The notes beneath the pieces were generated by a model. That model did no database searches, was not told where the DNA came from, and was given only the letters and a program-made list of their open reading frames with translations. A stretch of 64,000 nt of DNA, taken from positions 62,001 through 126,000 of the forward strand of contig ONEZ01000002.1 of assembly GCA_900316995.1 (NCBI GenBank). The letters are read 5' to 3'. A program made the translations under genes and the position numbers. Positions 18,083 through 27,965 of this stretch are shown one piece after another. Origin of the DNA: an uncultured Bacteroidales bacterium. GTDB lineage: Bacteria; Bacteroidota; Bacteroidia; Bacteroidales; Paludibacteraceae. Each line of letters starts with the position of its first letter. The stretch's first letter is position 1.

Positions 18083-18813
18083 GAAACCTTACCGTTGACA
18101 TAGGTAACAGCAGAATAAAAATATCCGTGTTTGACATCGATGAGCAAATCTTCTCTCAGGTGTTTGATATGCTGACAGCAGACGCTCTTGCCCCCATAAT
18201 AGATAATTATAAAGTGGGCAGGGCAATAATATCCTCAGTCACAGGTTATGACTATGACTACGTAACATGGCTTAATGAACATTTAAAGACTGTCATACTG
18301 CTCAGCAGCAGTGTCAAGGTGCCTGTGAAGAATGGTTACGGCACACCTGAGACCTTGGGTATGGACCGCCTTGCTGCTGTGGTGGGAGCAGCGCATATAA
18401 AACCTGGAGCCCCTCTGCTTGTAGTTGACGCAGGAACTGCCATAACGTATGACTATATGAGTGCAGATAGCACTTACTATGGCGGAAACATAGCCCCAGG
18501 AGCATTGCTGAGGCTACGCTCACTAAATGAACATACAGACCGCCTCCCGCTTGTGGATATGCGCTCGCATCACTGCACTGAGATTTTAGGGCAAAATACT
18601 CAAGATGCCATTTGGAATGGAGTGGTGCGTGGAATTGCTTATGAAATAGAGGGTTACATATCATATTTGAAGGAGCGTGAGAGTAACCTTGAAATATTTT
18701 TTACAGGTGGTGACGCTTTTTTCTTTGAAAAATACATAAAAAGTAGCATCTTTGTAGTTGCAAACCTTACGGCTATTGGTTTGAACGCAATTTTAAACTA
18801 TAATCTGAATTGA
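18079..18813 (+). CDS. coaX: Type III pantothenate kinase
   Basis: 244 residues. The ASKHA-fold motifs are present: DIGNSRIKISVFD (residues 6-18), YGTPETLGMDRLAAVVGA in the middle and VVDAGTAITYDY (about 115). CoaX phosphorylates pantothenate, the first step of coenzyme A synthesis, and unlike type I enzymes is not feedback inhibited by CoA. It overlaps its upstream neighbour by 4 bp and its downstream neighbour by 4 bp, so translation is likely coupled through the operon. Grouping of coaX with lptC-type envelope genes is frequent in Bacteroidales. Confidence 0.95.
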   Translation: MRNLTVDIGNSRIKISVFDIDEQIFSQVFDMLTADALAPIIDNYKVGRAIISSVTGYDYDYVTWLNEHLKTVILLSSSVKVPVKNGYGTPETLGMDRLAAVVGAAHIKPGAPLLVVDAGTAITYDYMSADSTYYGGNIAPGALLRLRSLNEHTDRLPLVDMRSHHCTEILGQNTQDAIWNGVVRGIAYEIEGYISYLKERESNLEIFFTGGDAFFFEKYIKSSIFVVANLTAIGLNAILNYNLN

Positions 18814-20057
18814 AAAGAGTTAACTTACTTCTGATATGGGCAGTGCTGCCGTTTGCGCTTCTGGCCCAGAATCTGACCACAGCATCGCCGTATTCCCGTT
18901 ACGGATACGGAGAGATACAATCTATGAGCATAGGTGCCACACGCTCTATGGGCGGTATAGGGTACGGAATCCGTGACAACAGGGTTATAAACCCTATGAA
19001 TCCGGCTTCATACTCATCTATTGACTCGCTCACCTTCATGCTTAACATTGCAGGTTCAGGTACAGTGAACGGTGTTAGCAGCGGTAGTGAGATATACAAC
19101 CAGTTCCGTGGCAGGGTGGAGTATGTGGCGTTGCAGGTTCCAGTGTATAAGTTTATAGGCTTTAGCATTGGTGTGATGCCTTTTTCAAGCGTGGGTTACC
19201 TTTATTCATCCACATATCAGCAGCAAGAATACTCCCATGCTGACAAAAAACTCAATGTAAAGCAGTCATTTGAAGGCTCTGGCGGTTTCACTCAGGCTTA
19301 TGCAGGTCTTTCATTCAACATCCTTGACCGTGTGGCGATTGGTGCCAACGCACGCTTTATGTTTGGCAAAGTGGAGCATAACAGAATGGTGGAGTTTCCT
19401 GATAATGAACGATATGAGAGTACGTACCAGATACATTACATGTACTCCACATCGTGGATGTGTGATTTAGGCTTGCAATACACTCAGCCGCTCGGTGGGC
19501 ATAACACACTGGTATTAGGAGCCACGTACTCTTTTAAACTTCCCATGAACATAAAGAGTCAAATAACCACATTCACAAACAAACAGGATGTTGATAATAC
19601 AAAGTATGATTTTGAATTTCCTCAGACAGTGGGTGTGGGGGTCTCTTACAGAATGGGAGATGTGCTTCTGGCAGGTGTTGATTTTGAGTGGCGTGATTTT
19701 TCAAACGCACTCTACTACGGGCATACTGACACTCTCCAAACCACTTACAAGGTGGCGATGGGTGTGGATTATGTATATAAACCCCGATCCAAGAGGTACT
19801 CTGACAATCTTCACTACCGTCTGGGCGCAAGTTTCGGCCCGTCATACGTGAAGATAAACAATAGCCGCTATATGGAGTTTGCCATAACCGCTGGTGTGGG
19901 CGTGCCGCTATTCAATAACCTTACCACGCTTAACATATTTCTGGAGTACGGTCATAGGGGAGATCTCAAAGGAGTGGGGCTTGTGGAGGATTATTTCAAG
20001 TTCGGACTTGACATATCACTTAATGAGCGCTGGTTTGTAAAAAGGAAACTAAATTAA
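18810..20057 (+). CDS. Putative outer membrane beta-barrel protein (FadL/porin-like)
   Basis: 415 residues starting with TTG at 18810, which overlaps the coaX stop. Signal peptide KRVNLLLIWAVLPFALLAQ. The mature protein begins NLTTASPYSRYGYGEI, then alternates aromatic, Gly and polar residues with typical strands (LDLGLQYTQPLG-like, VGVGVSYRMGDVLLAGVDFEW, FGLDISLNERWFV), which suggests a barrel of about 14 strands, similar to FadL-type transporters. No specific function is known. The stable position between coaX and the TPR/lptC genes hints at a role in outer membrane biogenesis, but that is inference. Confidence 0.75.
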   Translation: MKRVNLLLIWAVLPFALLAQNLTTASPYSRYGYGEIQSMSIGATRSMGGIGYGIRDNRVINPMNPASYSSIDSLTFMLNIAGSGTVNGVSSGSEIYNQFRGRVEYVALQVPVYKFIGFSIGVMPFSSVGYLYSSTYQQQEYSHADKKLNVKQSFEGSGGFTQAYAGLSFNILDRVAIGANARFMFGKVEHNRMVEFPDNERYESTYQIHYMYSTSWMCDLGLQYTQPLGGHNTLVLGATYSFKLPMNIKSQITTFTNKQDVDNTKYDFEFPQTVGVGVSYRMGDVLLAGVDFEWRDFSNALYYGHTDTLQTTYKVAMGVDYVYKPRSKRYSDNLHYRLGASFGPSYVKINNSRYMEFAITAGVGVPLFNNLTTLNIFLEYGHRGDLKGVGLVEDYFKFGLDISLNERWFVKRKLN

Positions 20058-20081
20058 TATAAACCCAAAAATATAAATGTT

Positions 20082-21455
20082 ATGAAATCATTTAAGTCTC
20101 TTATTATGACAGGTTTGCTGCTTGCAGCCGCAACATCGTCATACGCTGTTAAGGCCATTGACAATGGCAGTAAGTTTGGTACAGGAGAGGACAGCATCCG
20201 CTGTATGGAGAATGTCAGCCTTCTGAACAGCTACTACAAGATTAAGTCATACGACGATGCTTACAATAGCTTCAAAATTGTGTTTGACGAGTGCCCTCAG
20301 GCAGCAGGAAGAACACTTTACAATAATGGTGTCACTCTTATCAAGTATAAGATGAACAATGAGAAGGATGCAGCCAAAAAGAAAGAGTGGTTTAACCTGC
20401 TTATGGACTGCTATGAGAAACGAATCCTCTATTTTGGTAAAGACCCAAAATATCCAGAGGCTTATATACGCGGACGTCAGGCTATTGACTATATAGAGTT
20501 GTCAGGTGACAAGGATTTTGAAAGCAAGGTGATGCCATGGCTTGAGAAATCTGTAGCAGAGCGTGGTTCTGCATCAGAGCCGGGAGTTGTTGACTACTAT
20601 TTTCGTATTCTCACACACCAGTATAAAGAAAATCCGGAGCAGCTTAAAGAGAGCTACATAAACAGCTATCTCAAGATTGACAAACTGCTTGAGGGTAGCA
20701 TTGTTATGAATCAGAAGAGCCGCGATGCCTACAAACAGACTCGTAACAATGTGAATGCTACATTTATAGCATCAGGCGCAGCAGACTGCAAGACTCTTGA
20801 TGATGTGTTTGCCGCCAAGGTTGAAGCCTCCAAGGATAATGTAATTGACCTTACAACTATCATTAAACTCTATCGTAGTGCAAAATGCACTGAGAGCGAC
20901 ATCTATTTTGCGGCATCTGCTGCAGCTCACCAGCTTAATCCTACATCAGAAACAGCAGCAGGTTGTGGTTACCAGGCTATAAAGAAAGAGGATTATAATA
21001 AAGCTCTTGACTACTTTAATGAGGCTATTGCTCTTGTGGAGCAGGGAGATAACGCAGACTCTGTTAAGTATGAATACCAGTATGTTATCACAGGTGTGCT
21101 TATGACTCAGCGTAAGTACTCAGAGGCTAAGGCAGCCGCACTAAAGGCTATACAGTATGACCCAACTCAGGGAGAGCCTTACATGGCGCTTGCCCGTATG
21201 TATGTGGATCCAGGTGCAAACCCATATAAGGATGACAAGATTCTTGCCAAGACAGTGTATTGGGCAGCCGTTGACAAACTTGAGAAAGCAAAAAATATTG
21301 ACCCTGATGTGGCAGAGCAGGCGCAGTCTCTTATAAACCAGTACAGAAAGTACTATCCTTCAAAGGAGGATGTGTTCTTCAAACCGGAGCTTAAGGTGGG
21401 TGAGTCATTCCATATAGGCGGATGGATTAATGAGACAGTCCGTTGCCGTGACTAA
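20082..21455 (+). CDS. Exported tetratricopeptide-repeat protein
   Basis: 457 residues with a signal peptide (LIMTGLLLAAATSSYA). The C-terminal half contains recognisable TPR units (CGYQAIKKEDYNKALDYFNE, TQRKYSEAKAAALKAIQYDP, GEPYMALARMYVD). It is presumably a periplasmic scaffold. It lies 24 bp after the barrel gene and 5 bp before lptC, which suggests that it works with the envelope machinery; no direct functional evidence is visible. The C-terminus (GESFHIGGWINETVRCRD) follows the last repeat without a membrane segment. Confidence 0.8.
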   Translation: MKSFKSLIMTGLLLAAATSSYAVKAIDNGSKFGTGEDSIRCMENVSLLNSYYKIKSYDDAYNSFKIVFDECPQAAGRTLYNNGVTLIKYKMNNEKDAAKKKEWFNLLMDCYEKRILYFGKDPKYPEAYIRGRQAIDYIELSGDKDFESKVMPWLEKSVAERGSASEPGVVDYYFRILTHQYKENPEQLKESYINSYLKIDKLLEGSIVMNQKSRDAYKQTRNNVNATFIASGAADCKTLDDVFAAKVEASKDNVIDLTTIIKLYRSAKCTESDIYFAASAAAHQLNPTSETAAGCGYQAIKKEDYNKALDYFNEAIALVEQGDNADSVKYEYQYVITGVLMTQRKYSEAKAAALKAIQYDPTQGEPYMALARMYVDPGANPYKDDKILAKTVYWAAVDKLEKAKNIDPDVAEQAQSLINQYRKYYPSKEDVFFKPELKVGESFHIGGWINETVRCRD

Positions 21456-21460
21456 AAGTT

Positions 21461-22081
21461 TTGTATAAATATACTAAATACTTGAAGTTTTGCATAACAG
21501 CCGCACTATTTGCGGTTGTTATGCTTTGTGTTACCTCATGCAGAGGCAAGGTGGTCTCTAATGATTCACTTGTGCAGGTGAGGGACTCTGTTCCTGGCAT
21601 GCATGCATGGGATGTATCTACCGTAGTGTCTGATTCAGGAGTCACTCGTTTCCGTATCAACACGCCGGAGTGGGTTATGTATGACAAGGCAAAAGAGCCT
21701 TTCTGGCACTTCCCAGACGGGCTTCATTTTGAGCGTTTTGATGAGAATCTTGATGTTTTTGCCAAGGTTGACGCAGACTCAGCCCTTTTCTACACAGAAA
21801 AGGATTTCTGGGAGCTTATTGGTAATGTACACGCTATGAACCTTGACGGTGAGCATTTTGAGACAGACATATTATATGTGGACCAAAAGGCCGACCGCAT
21901 ATACACAGACCACAAGATGAAGATAACACAGGCCGACAAGATAATAAACGGTGTGGGTTTTGAGTCAAACCAGCGTCTTTCCAGATACACAATACTTAAT
22001 CCAACTGGCATAATACCTATAGATGAAGAGCCGGAGCAGCAGGATTCCACGCAGGTGGAGCCGCTTGAGGCAAAAGAGTGA
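21461..22081 (+). CDS. lptC: LPS export ABC transporter periplasmic component LptC
   Basis: 206 residues. The best start is TTG at 21461, since it keeps the hydrophobic N-terminus (FCITAALFAVVMLCVTSC); the first ATG falls inside it. The Cys after VTS resembles a lipobox, so the protein may be a lipoprotein rather than TM-anchored. The middle (TPEWVMYDKAKEPFWHFPDG, LIGNVHAMNLDGEHFETD) matches the LptC beta-jellyroll family (YrbK/LptC). It hands lipopolysaccharide from LptB2FG to LptA. The C-terminus overlaps the next gene. LptA, LptB and LptFG are not in this window. Confidence 0.86.
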   Translation: MYKYTKYLKFCITAALFAVVMLCVTSCRGKVVSNDSLVQVRDSVPGMHAWDVSTVVSDSGVTRFRINTPEWVMYDKAKEPFWHFPDGLHFERFDENLDVFAKVDADSALFYTEKDFWELIGNVHAMNLDGEHFETDILYVDQKADRIYTDHKMKITQADKIINGVGFESNQRLSRYTILNPTGIIPIDEEPEQQDSTQVEPLEAKE

Positions 22082-22083
22082 AA

Positions 22084-23334
22084 ATGTCTGTTACTACAAT
22101 TCTCATATTAGTTGCGTTAGTGTTCTCCGCCTTTTTTTCCGGGATGGAGATAGCCTTTCTTTCAGCCAGCAAACTCCGTTTTGAGATAGACCGTCAGAAA
22201 AACGAGTTCACAGCTCCGGTCATAGATATCTACTACTCGCACCCAGACAGGTACATCTCCACCATCCTTGTGGGCAACAATATAGCACTGGTAATATACG
22301 GAATACTTTTTTCAAGTGTGCTGGAGCCGTATCTCGCCCCAATAGGCAGTGAGGCGCTAAAACTTTTAGTGCAGACGCTTATATCTACTCTCATAATTTT
22401 GGTGGCAGGAGAGTTTATCCCCAAGATGCTCTTTAAGAGTATGCCAAATTTCTGGATGAACACCATGTCAGTCCCGCTATTCCTCTTTTACATTATACTT
22501 TACCCAATATCCATGTTTATGTCAGGGCTTTCAAAGGCTATTATGAGGCTCTTTGGCGTAAAGATAAAGAGTGATGAGGCCACCTTGCTCGGCCGCGCAG
22601 ACCTTGACTATCTGCTCCAGGAGTCATCAGACTCCGCCAGCGCCGATGAAAAGGTTGACAAAGAGGTACAGATTTTCCAGAATGCGCTTGATTTCTCCAA
22701 GGTCAAGCTGCGTGACTGTATGGTGCCACGTACAGAGATTGAGGCGGTTGCCTACGATGACAGCATCGAGGAGCTTACTGATGTGTTCTGCAAATCAGGG
22801 CGCTCCAAAGTTATGGTTTATAAAGAGAGCATAGACAACATAATAGGCTATATCCACACCATAGAGATGTTCAAACGCCCTCAGAAGTGGCAGGAGCGTG
22901 TGATATTGGCTCCTATTGTGCCGGAGACAATGGCCGCCAACAGGCTTATGAACCTTATGCTACTTAAAAAGAAGAGCATGGCCGTAGTGGTTGACGAGTT
23001 TGGCGGCACCGCAGGTATTGTTACGCTTGAAGATATTGTAGAGGAGATATTTGGCGAGATAGAGGATGAACATGACACTCAGGATTACGTTGACAAAAAA
23101 CTTTCAGAACGTGAATACATGCTCTCTGGCAGGCTTGAAGTTGACACCCTTAATGAGAAGTATGACTGGCATCTGCCTGTAAGAGATGATTATCAGACAC
23201 TGGCAGGGCTTGTGTTGTTCGTCTATCAGGGCATACCATCGGAAGGAGAGGAGATAACACTGCCTGGATATACGTTAAAGATAGTAAAAGCCACTCAAAA
23301 CAAACTGGAACTCATAAGGCTTACGGTGTTGTGA
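22084..23334 (+). CDS. HlyC/CorC-family membrane protein with CBS pair (GldE-like)
   Basis: 416 residues from the ATG at 22084; a GTG at 22078 would add two residues and overlap the lptC stop. Domains in order: DUF21/CNNM transmembrane domain (1-180, FSAFFSGMEIAFLSASKLR, VAGEFIPKMLFKS), tandem CBS domains (about 205-325, RDCMVPRTEIEAV, VVVDEFGGTAGIVTLEDIVE) and the CorC_HlyC C-terminal domain (about 335-416, YMLSGRLEVDTLNE). Family members export Mg2+ or other divalent cations, or lie beside gliding genes in Bacteroidetes as GldE. No gliding genes are present here. Confidence 0.88.
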   Translation: MSVTTILILVALVFSAFFSGMEIAFLSASKLRFEIDRQKNEFTAPVIDIYYSHPDRYISTILVGNNIALVIYGILFSSVLEPYLAPIGSEALKLLVQTLISTLIILVAGEFIPKMLFKSMPNFWMNTMSVPLFLFYIILYPISMFMSGLSKAIMRLFGVKIKSDEATLLGRADLDYLLQESSDSASADEKVDKEVQIFQNALDFSKVKLRDCMVPRTEIEAVAYDDSIEELTDVFCKSGRSKVMVYKESIDNIIGYIHTIEMFKRPQKWQERVILAPIVPETMAANRLMNLMLLKKKSMAVVVDEFGGTAGIVTLEDIVEEIFGEIEDEHDTQDYVDKKLSEREYMLSGRLEVDTLNEKYDWHLPVRDDYQTLAGLVLFVYQGIPSEGEEITLPGYTLKIVKATQNKLELIRLTVL

Positions 23335-23377
23335 AAACTTTTATATTCAAGGTAAGATATTGTATTGTTTTTTTTTG

Positions 23378-23386
23378 TATCTTCGC
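23378..23386 (+). promoter_or_regulatory. Probable promoter -7 box of the PpiD-like gene
   Basis: TATCTTCGC, one mismatch from TAnnTTTGC, 37 bp before the ATG, after an unusual T-run at 23369-23376. It suggests that the chaperone gene can be expressed apart from the upstream operon. Confidence 0.45.
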
Positions 23387-23422
23387 ACCCTATATTGAAA
23401 AAACCAAATAAAAAGATAATAT

Positions 23423-25489
23423 ATGGCAACTTTAGAGAAAATCAGACAAAAAGGCTTGCTGCTATCAATTGTTATTGGTGTGGCTATGCTTTTGTTTATT
23501 GTGGGTATGATTGATTTCAACTCCATTTTTGGAGCTTCCCGCCAGAATGTGGCAGAGGTTGACGGTAAGGAGATCAAGATAGCCGACTATGAAAGACGTA
23601 TTGATGAGATGACATCTTTCTACAAGTATGAGATGGGTCAGAACAGCCTTCCAGACCAATATATGGAACAGATTAGGCAGTCTGTATGGAACTCATTCCT
23701 TAAAGAGCGCATCTTAGGAGAACAGTGTGACAAGCTTGGGCTTAAAGTTACAGACAAGGAGGTGGCAGACAATCTTACAGGTGACCATCCACACCCTATG
23801 ATGAGCCAGTTGCGTATGTTCTACAATGCAGAGAAGGGTGGTTTTGACAAAGCTGTTCTCTATCAGATGCTTGATGCCATAAACGACGAACCAGACGGCG
23901 ATTTGGCAAAATACTGGGCATTTGTTCAGCGCTCAGTGCGTGATCAGCTGCTTGAGGATAAATATACAGCCCTTACAGGTGCGTCAATAAATATAAACAA
24001 CCTTGACGCAAAGTATGCATTCAACGCTTCAAGACGTGCCGACATATCATTTACAAACACTCCTTTCTCTACTATACCAGACTCTGCAGTGGAGATTTCA
24101 TTAAAGGATCAGAAAAACTACTATAAGGAGCACAAGAACGGTTACTACAGAGATAAGGAGAGCCGCTCTATTGCATATCTTGCATTTGACATTGTTCCTT
24201 CACAGACCGATTATGATGATGTTAAGGCATGGATAGAGAATCTTAAGAATGAGTTCTTCACCAGTCCTGATTTCATATCAGTATGTAACCAGAACTCAGA
24301 CGAGTCTTACTCAGATGTGGCCACAAGCAAGGCCGCCACAGATTCAGACCTCGCAGACTTTGCCTTTAGTGGCAAAAAGGATGACACCTTTGGCCCTCAG
24401 CTATTTGGCAAGACATACAAGATGGCAAGAATAGTGGAGTCTGGCATTATGGCTCCTGATTCAGCCAAGGTGCGTCACATACTTGTAATGGAAAATTCTT
24501 CTGAAAAGACTGAGCAGGTAGCAGACAGTGTTCTGAACGTTCTTGCTTCAGGTGCTGAATTTGCTGAAGTGGCTAAATCAGTATCAAAGGCAGGCACAGC
24601 ACAGGCAGGTGGTGAGCTTGGCTGGCTCAAAGATGGTGATTATGACAAGGATTTCTCTTCCGCCTGCATAAACGCAGCAGTAGGCAAACCATTCAAACTC
24701 ACTATGGGCAGTGCCATACAGATTATAGAGGTTACAGAGAAGACAAAGCCAGTGGCTAAGGTTAAACTCTGCGTTCTTAAACGTGATGTTGACGCAAGTT
24801 CTCAAACATACGCCGCCATATTTAATGAGGCAAGCCTTTATATGGCTCAGAATAACAACCTTGAGAAGTTTGAATCAGCTGCTGACGCCTCTAAAGGTCA
24901 GTTTATACGTAACTATACTGTTTCTCAGTCAGATAACAGAATCGCAGATCTGAAAGATTCAAGACAAATAATACGTTGGGCGTTTGAGAACAAGAAGGGT
25001 GATGTGGCCGACAAAGTTTTTGAGTGTGGTGATAAGTTTGTGGTTGCCGCTCTTAAGAATGTTTCAGAGGCAGGCTATCCTGAACTTTCTGAGGTTGCTG
25101 ACCAGCTGAACGTTGAGATTAGAAAAGAGAAAAAGGCAGAGATTCTAATGAAAGATCTCAAGAGCAAGCTTGAATCAGGTGATTTAGCTGCAACAGGAAC
25201 CGTAAACGGTGCTGAGGGGGTGTCTCAGAACTCACAGTACGTGAATGGTATAGGCGTGGAGCCTGCACTTTTTGCAACCGTGGCCTCTATGACTCCGGAG
25301 AGCAAGCCTGCTGTGGTTAAAGGCTCAAACAGCGTATATGCTGTAAAGGTTAATTCAGTTACAGAGGGTACTTTTGACGCCGATGCTGAGATTAAGAACC
25401 TTGAGAACCGCCGTCCTTATAAATACATGGTTTATAAGAGTCTTGAGGAGGGCGCTGACATCAAGGATAACAGAATCACATTCTATTAA
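23423..25489 (+). CDS. PpiD/SurA-type periplasmic peptidyl-prolyl isomerase
   Basis: 688 residues. One N-terminal membrane segment (LLLSIVIGVAMLLFIVGMI, about 12-30), then a SurA_N-like chaperone region (VAEVDGKEIKIADYERRIDE, about 40-200) and a parvulin domain at about 345-440 (VRHILVMENSSE, AGGELGWLKDGDYDKDF). The C-terminal 200 residues look like a second, degenerate PPIase-like or substrate-binding segment. PpiD-type proteins stand at the Sec translocon and help newly exported proteins fold. It closes the lptC-containing operon. Confidence 0.9.
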   Translation: MATLEKIRQKGLLLSIVIGVAMLLFIVGMIDFNSIFGASRQNVAEVDGKEIKIADYERRIDEMTSFYKYEMGQNSLPDQYMEQIRQSVWNSFLKERILGEQCDKLGLKVTDKEVADNLTGDHPHPMMSQLRMFYNAEKGGFDKAVLYQMLDAINDEPDGDLAKYWAFVQRSVRDQLLEDKYTALTGASININNLDAKYAFNASRRADISFTNTPFSTIPDSAVEISLKDQKNYYKEHKNGYYRDKESRSIAYLAFDIVPSQTDYDDVKAWIENLKNEFFTSPDFISVCNQNSDESYSDVATSKAATDSDLADFAFSGKKDDTFGPQLFGKTYKMARIVESGIMAPDSAKVRHILVMENSSEKTEQVADSVLNVLASGAEFAEVAKSVSKAGTAQAGGELGWLKDGDYDKDFSSACINAAVGKPFKLTMGSAIQIIEVTEKTKPVAKVKLCVLKRDVDASSQTYAAIFNEASLYMAQNNNLEKFESAADASKGQFIRNYTVSQSDNRIADLKDSRQIIRWAFENKKGDVADKVFECGDKFVVAALKNVSEAGYPELSEVADQLNVEIRKEKKAEILMKDLKSKLESGDLAATGTVNGAEGVSQNSQYVNGIGVEPALFATVASMTPESKPAVVKGSNSVYAVKVNSVTEGTFDADAEIKNLENRRPYKYMVYKSLEEGADIKDNRITFY

Positions 25490-25539
25490 TAGATAAAACT
25501 CACCTTAATAAAAGGGTGATTAAGGAGTCCCCTCCGCAC

Positions 25540-25573
25540 CGTCATTCTGAGCTATATAGCAAAGAATCTCATC
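25540..25573. repeat. GTCATTCTGAG-type intergenic element
   Basis: CCGTCATTCTGAGCTATATA followed by GCAAAGAATCTCATC. The left and right parts match the outer halves of the elements at 8052 and 54385, while the centre differs. It lies in the 139-bp gap before the helicase gene; a CACC...GGTG imperfect hairpin (25501-25518) precedes it. Confidence 0.65.
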
Positions 25574-25628
25574 TACAACATGGGGCTTTTTAATCATCCT
25601 TTTTTTTTGAATTAACAACGTTTCATAC

Positions 25629-27947
25629 ATGGAATCTTTAAATGAGAGCCAGAAAAGTGCTGTGATGTATAATGAGGGGCCGTCACTTGTGGTGGCGGGG
25701 GCAGGGTCTGGCAAGACCCGTGTGCTCACCTACAAGATTGCCTACCTTATATCATTAGGACTGAAACCGTATAATATCCTTGCCATAACCTTTACAAACA
25801 AGGCGGCCAAGGAGATGAAGGAGCGTATTGCCACTATGGTTGATCCTGAAACAGCACGCCGCATTAGCATGGGTACGTTCCATTCCATATTTGTGCGTAT
25901 TCTCAGAACAGAGGCAGAAGCCGCACAACTTAGCAAAGATTTCACTATACTTGACGCTGATGACTCCAAAAAGCTCATAAAGGATATTGTCAAGGAGATG
26001 AAACTTGATGATAAGACCTATAAGCCAGCATCTATTGCGGGGCGCATCTCAAAGGCTAAGAACGCACTTGTATCAGCATCTGAGTACGCATCATCAAAGA
26101 TGAGGAGCAGTGACCAGGCTTCAAGAATTCCTGAAACATATAAAATCTATGCCGAGTATGAACATCGCCTAAAGGCCTCAAACTCCATAGATTTTGATGA
26201 TATGCTGATGCTTACGCAGAGGCTTTTCTCCACTCACCCAGAGGTGCTTGAAAAGTATCAGCAGAGATTTCAGTTTATACTTGTGGATGAGTATCAGGAT
26301 ACAAACTTTGCCCAGTATGTCATTATAAAACAGTTGGCGGAGAAACATCACCGTGTATGTGTGGTGGGCGATGACGCTCAGAGTATCTACGCTTTCCGTG
26401 GCGCTAATATTGAGAATATACTGCAATTCACCCGTAACTATCCAGAGGCAAAGGTTTTTAAGTTAGAGCAGAACTACCGTTCCACACAAAATATTGTATC
26501 AGCGGCTAACTCTTTGATAGACAAAAACCTGCACCAGATTAAGAAAACAGTTTTTTCAGAAAATGAGACAGGGGAGAAGGTGGAGGTGGTAGGCACAGCC
26601 AGTGACCGTGAGGAGGCCTCTATGGTATGTTCCAAACTGAAGCTGCTTAAAAGCCGTATGGGAGGGGACTGGAATGACAGTGCGGTGCTTTACCGTACAA
26701 ACTCTCAGTCACGTGTAATAGAGGAGGCGTTGCTAAAGAGCAACATACCGTACGTAATATATGGAGGTCACTCCTTTTACCAGCGTACAGAGATTAAAGA
26801 TGTGCTTGCGTATCTTAAATTGCTTGTGAATGAGGCGGATGAGGTTTCACTGAGCAGAATTATTAACAAGCCTTCCCGTGGTATCGGAACTACCACGCTT
26901 GCCCGTGTGGCGGAGCGTGCCCATGCCCTTGATGTGCCTATGTTCAGTGTGGTGGAGTCTCCTCTTCAGTATAACCTTGAGGTTAATGCAGGTACAGCAA
27001 AAAAACTTACTGCTTTTGCCCAGATGATACGTGAGTTTCAGGCTGTAAGACGTGAAAATGATGCTTTTGAAACCGCAGACTATGTAATAAAACAGTCTGG
27101 CATACTGTCTGCTCTTGATGCTGACAGCAAAGAGGAGTTAGAGAGTAAGAAAGAGAATGTGCTTGAACTCCTTAATGGTGTAAAGCAGTTTGTGGAGGAG
27201 GAGCGTGAAGAGGGTAGGGAGAATGCAGATTTGCTTGACTACTTAAATAATGTGGTTCTTCTCACCGATGCTGATACTGACGGCTCTGATGCAGAGACCT
27301 CACGTGTGCGTCTTATGACAGTTCACGCCGCCAAGGGGTTAGAGTTCAAGAATGTGTTTGTGGTGGGGCTTGAGGACGGACTCTTCCCATGTTCGTCAGC
27401 ACTGACAGATAATACAGAGATGGAAGAGGAGCGTCGTCTGCTATATGTGGCAATAACCAGAGCTATGCGTTACTGTGTGCTCAGCTACGCCAGTTGCCGT
27501 TTCCATAATGGTAAGATGGAGTATCTCTCCAGAAGCCGTTTTATAGATGATATAGACCGTAAGTATTTGAATGTTAAGTCATCTGGTATAGGTCGCTCAT
27601 TTGATTTCTCAAGGCAGGATGAATCATTCTTCACTCGTAAGAATGTTTTCAGCCGTCCGTCACAGTCACAACAGCAGCCATCTTTCCGTCAGCCTTCACA
27701 TCTTCAGCCAATACAATCCTCCACTTCCAGATACACGGCTCCTGCTCCGCAGAACACGCCACAGCAGCCTTCCGTATCGGCTGGAGCGTTAATGCCTGGA
27801 GTGAAGATACAGCATGAGAAATTTGGCATCGGCCGTGTGGCGGAGGTGAACGGTAGCGGCACAGACACACGAGTTACCATAGATTTTGAATATGTGGGAC
27901 GTAAGGTTCTGCTACTTAAATACGCCAAAATCACAATAATAGGATAA
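25629..27947 (+). CDS. UvrD/PcrA-type superfamily 1 DNA helicase
   Basis: 772 residues. SF1 motifs are all present: LNESQKSAV (Q motif), AGAGSGKTRVL (motif I), ITFTNKAAKEMKERI (Ia), DEYQDTN (II), GDDAQSIYAFRGA (III), LEQNYRS (IV), VHAAKGLEFKNVFVVGL (V) and LYVAITRAMRYCVLSY (VI). The C-terminal 100 residues have a Gln/Ser/Pro-rich linker and a Tudor-like domain (GVKIQHEKFGIGRVAEV), as in PcrA, where it contacts RNA polymerase. It unwinds DNA 3'-5' in nucleotide excision repair and replication-transcription conflicts. Whether to call it PcrA or UvrD is a matter of naming. Confidence 0.95.
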   Translation: MESLNESQKSAVMYNEGPSLVVAGAGSGKTRVLTYKIAYLISLGLKPYNILAITFTNKAAKEMKERIATMVDPETARRISMGTFHSIFVRILRTEAEAAQLSKDFTILDADDSKKLIKDIVKEMKLDDKTYKPASIAGRISKAKNALVSASEYASSKMRSSDQASRIPETYKIYAEYEHRLKASNSIDFDDMLMLTQRLFSTHPEVLEKYQQRFQFILVDEYQDTNFAQYVIIKQLAEKHHRVCVVGDDAQSIYAFRGANIENILQFTRNYPEAKVFKLEQNYRSTQNIVSAANSLIDKNLHQIKKTVFSENETGEKVEVVGTASDREEASMVCSKLKLLKSRMGGDWNDSAVLYRTNSQSRVIEEALLKSNIPYVIYGGHSFYQRTEIKDVLAYLKLLVNEADEVSLSRIINKPSRGIGTTTLARVAERAHALDVPMFSVVESPLQYNLEVNAGTAKKLTAFAQMIREFQAVRRENDAFETADYVIKQSGILSALDADSKEELESKKENVLELLNGVKQFVEEEREEGRENADLLDYLNNVVLLTDADTDGSDAETSRVRLMTVHAAKGLEFKNVFVVGLEDGLFPCSSALTDNTEMEEERRLLYVAITRAMRYCVLSYASCRFHNGKMEYLSRSRFIDDIDRKYLNVKSSGIGRSFDFSRQDESFFTRKNVFSRPSQSQQQPSFRQPSHLQPIQSSTSRYTAPAPQNTPQQPSVSAGALMPGVKIQHEKFGIGRVAEVNGSGTDTRVTIDFEYVGRKVLLLKYAKITIIG

Positions 27948-27965
27948 ATTTTCAGTTATAGTTTT

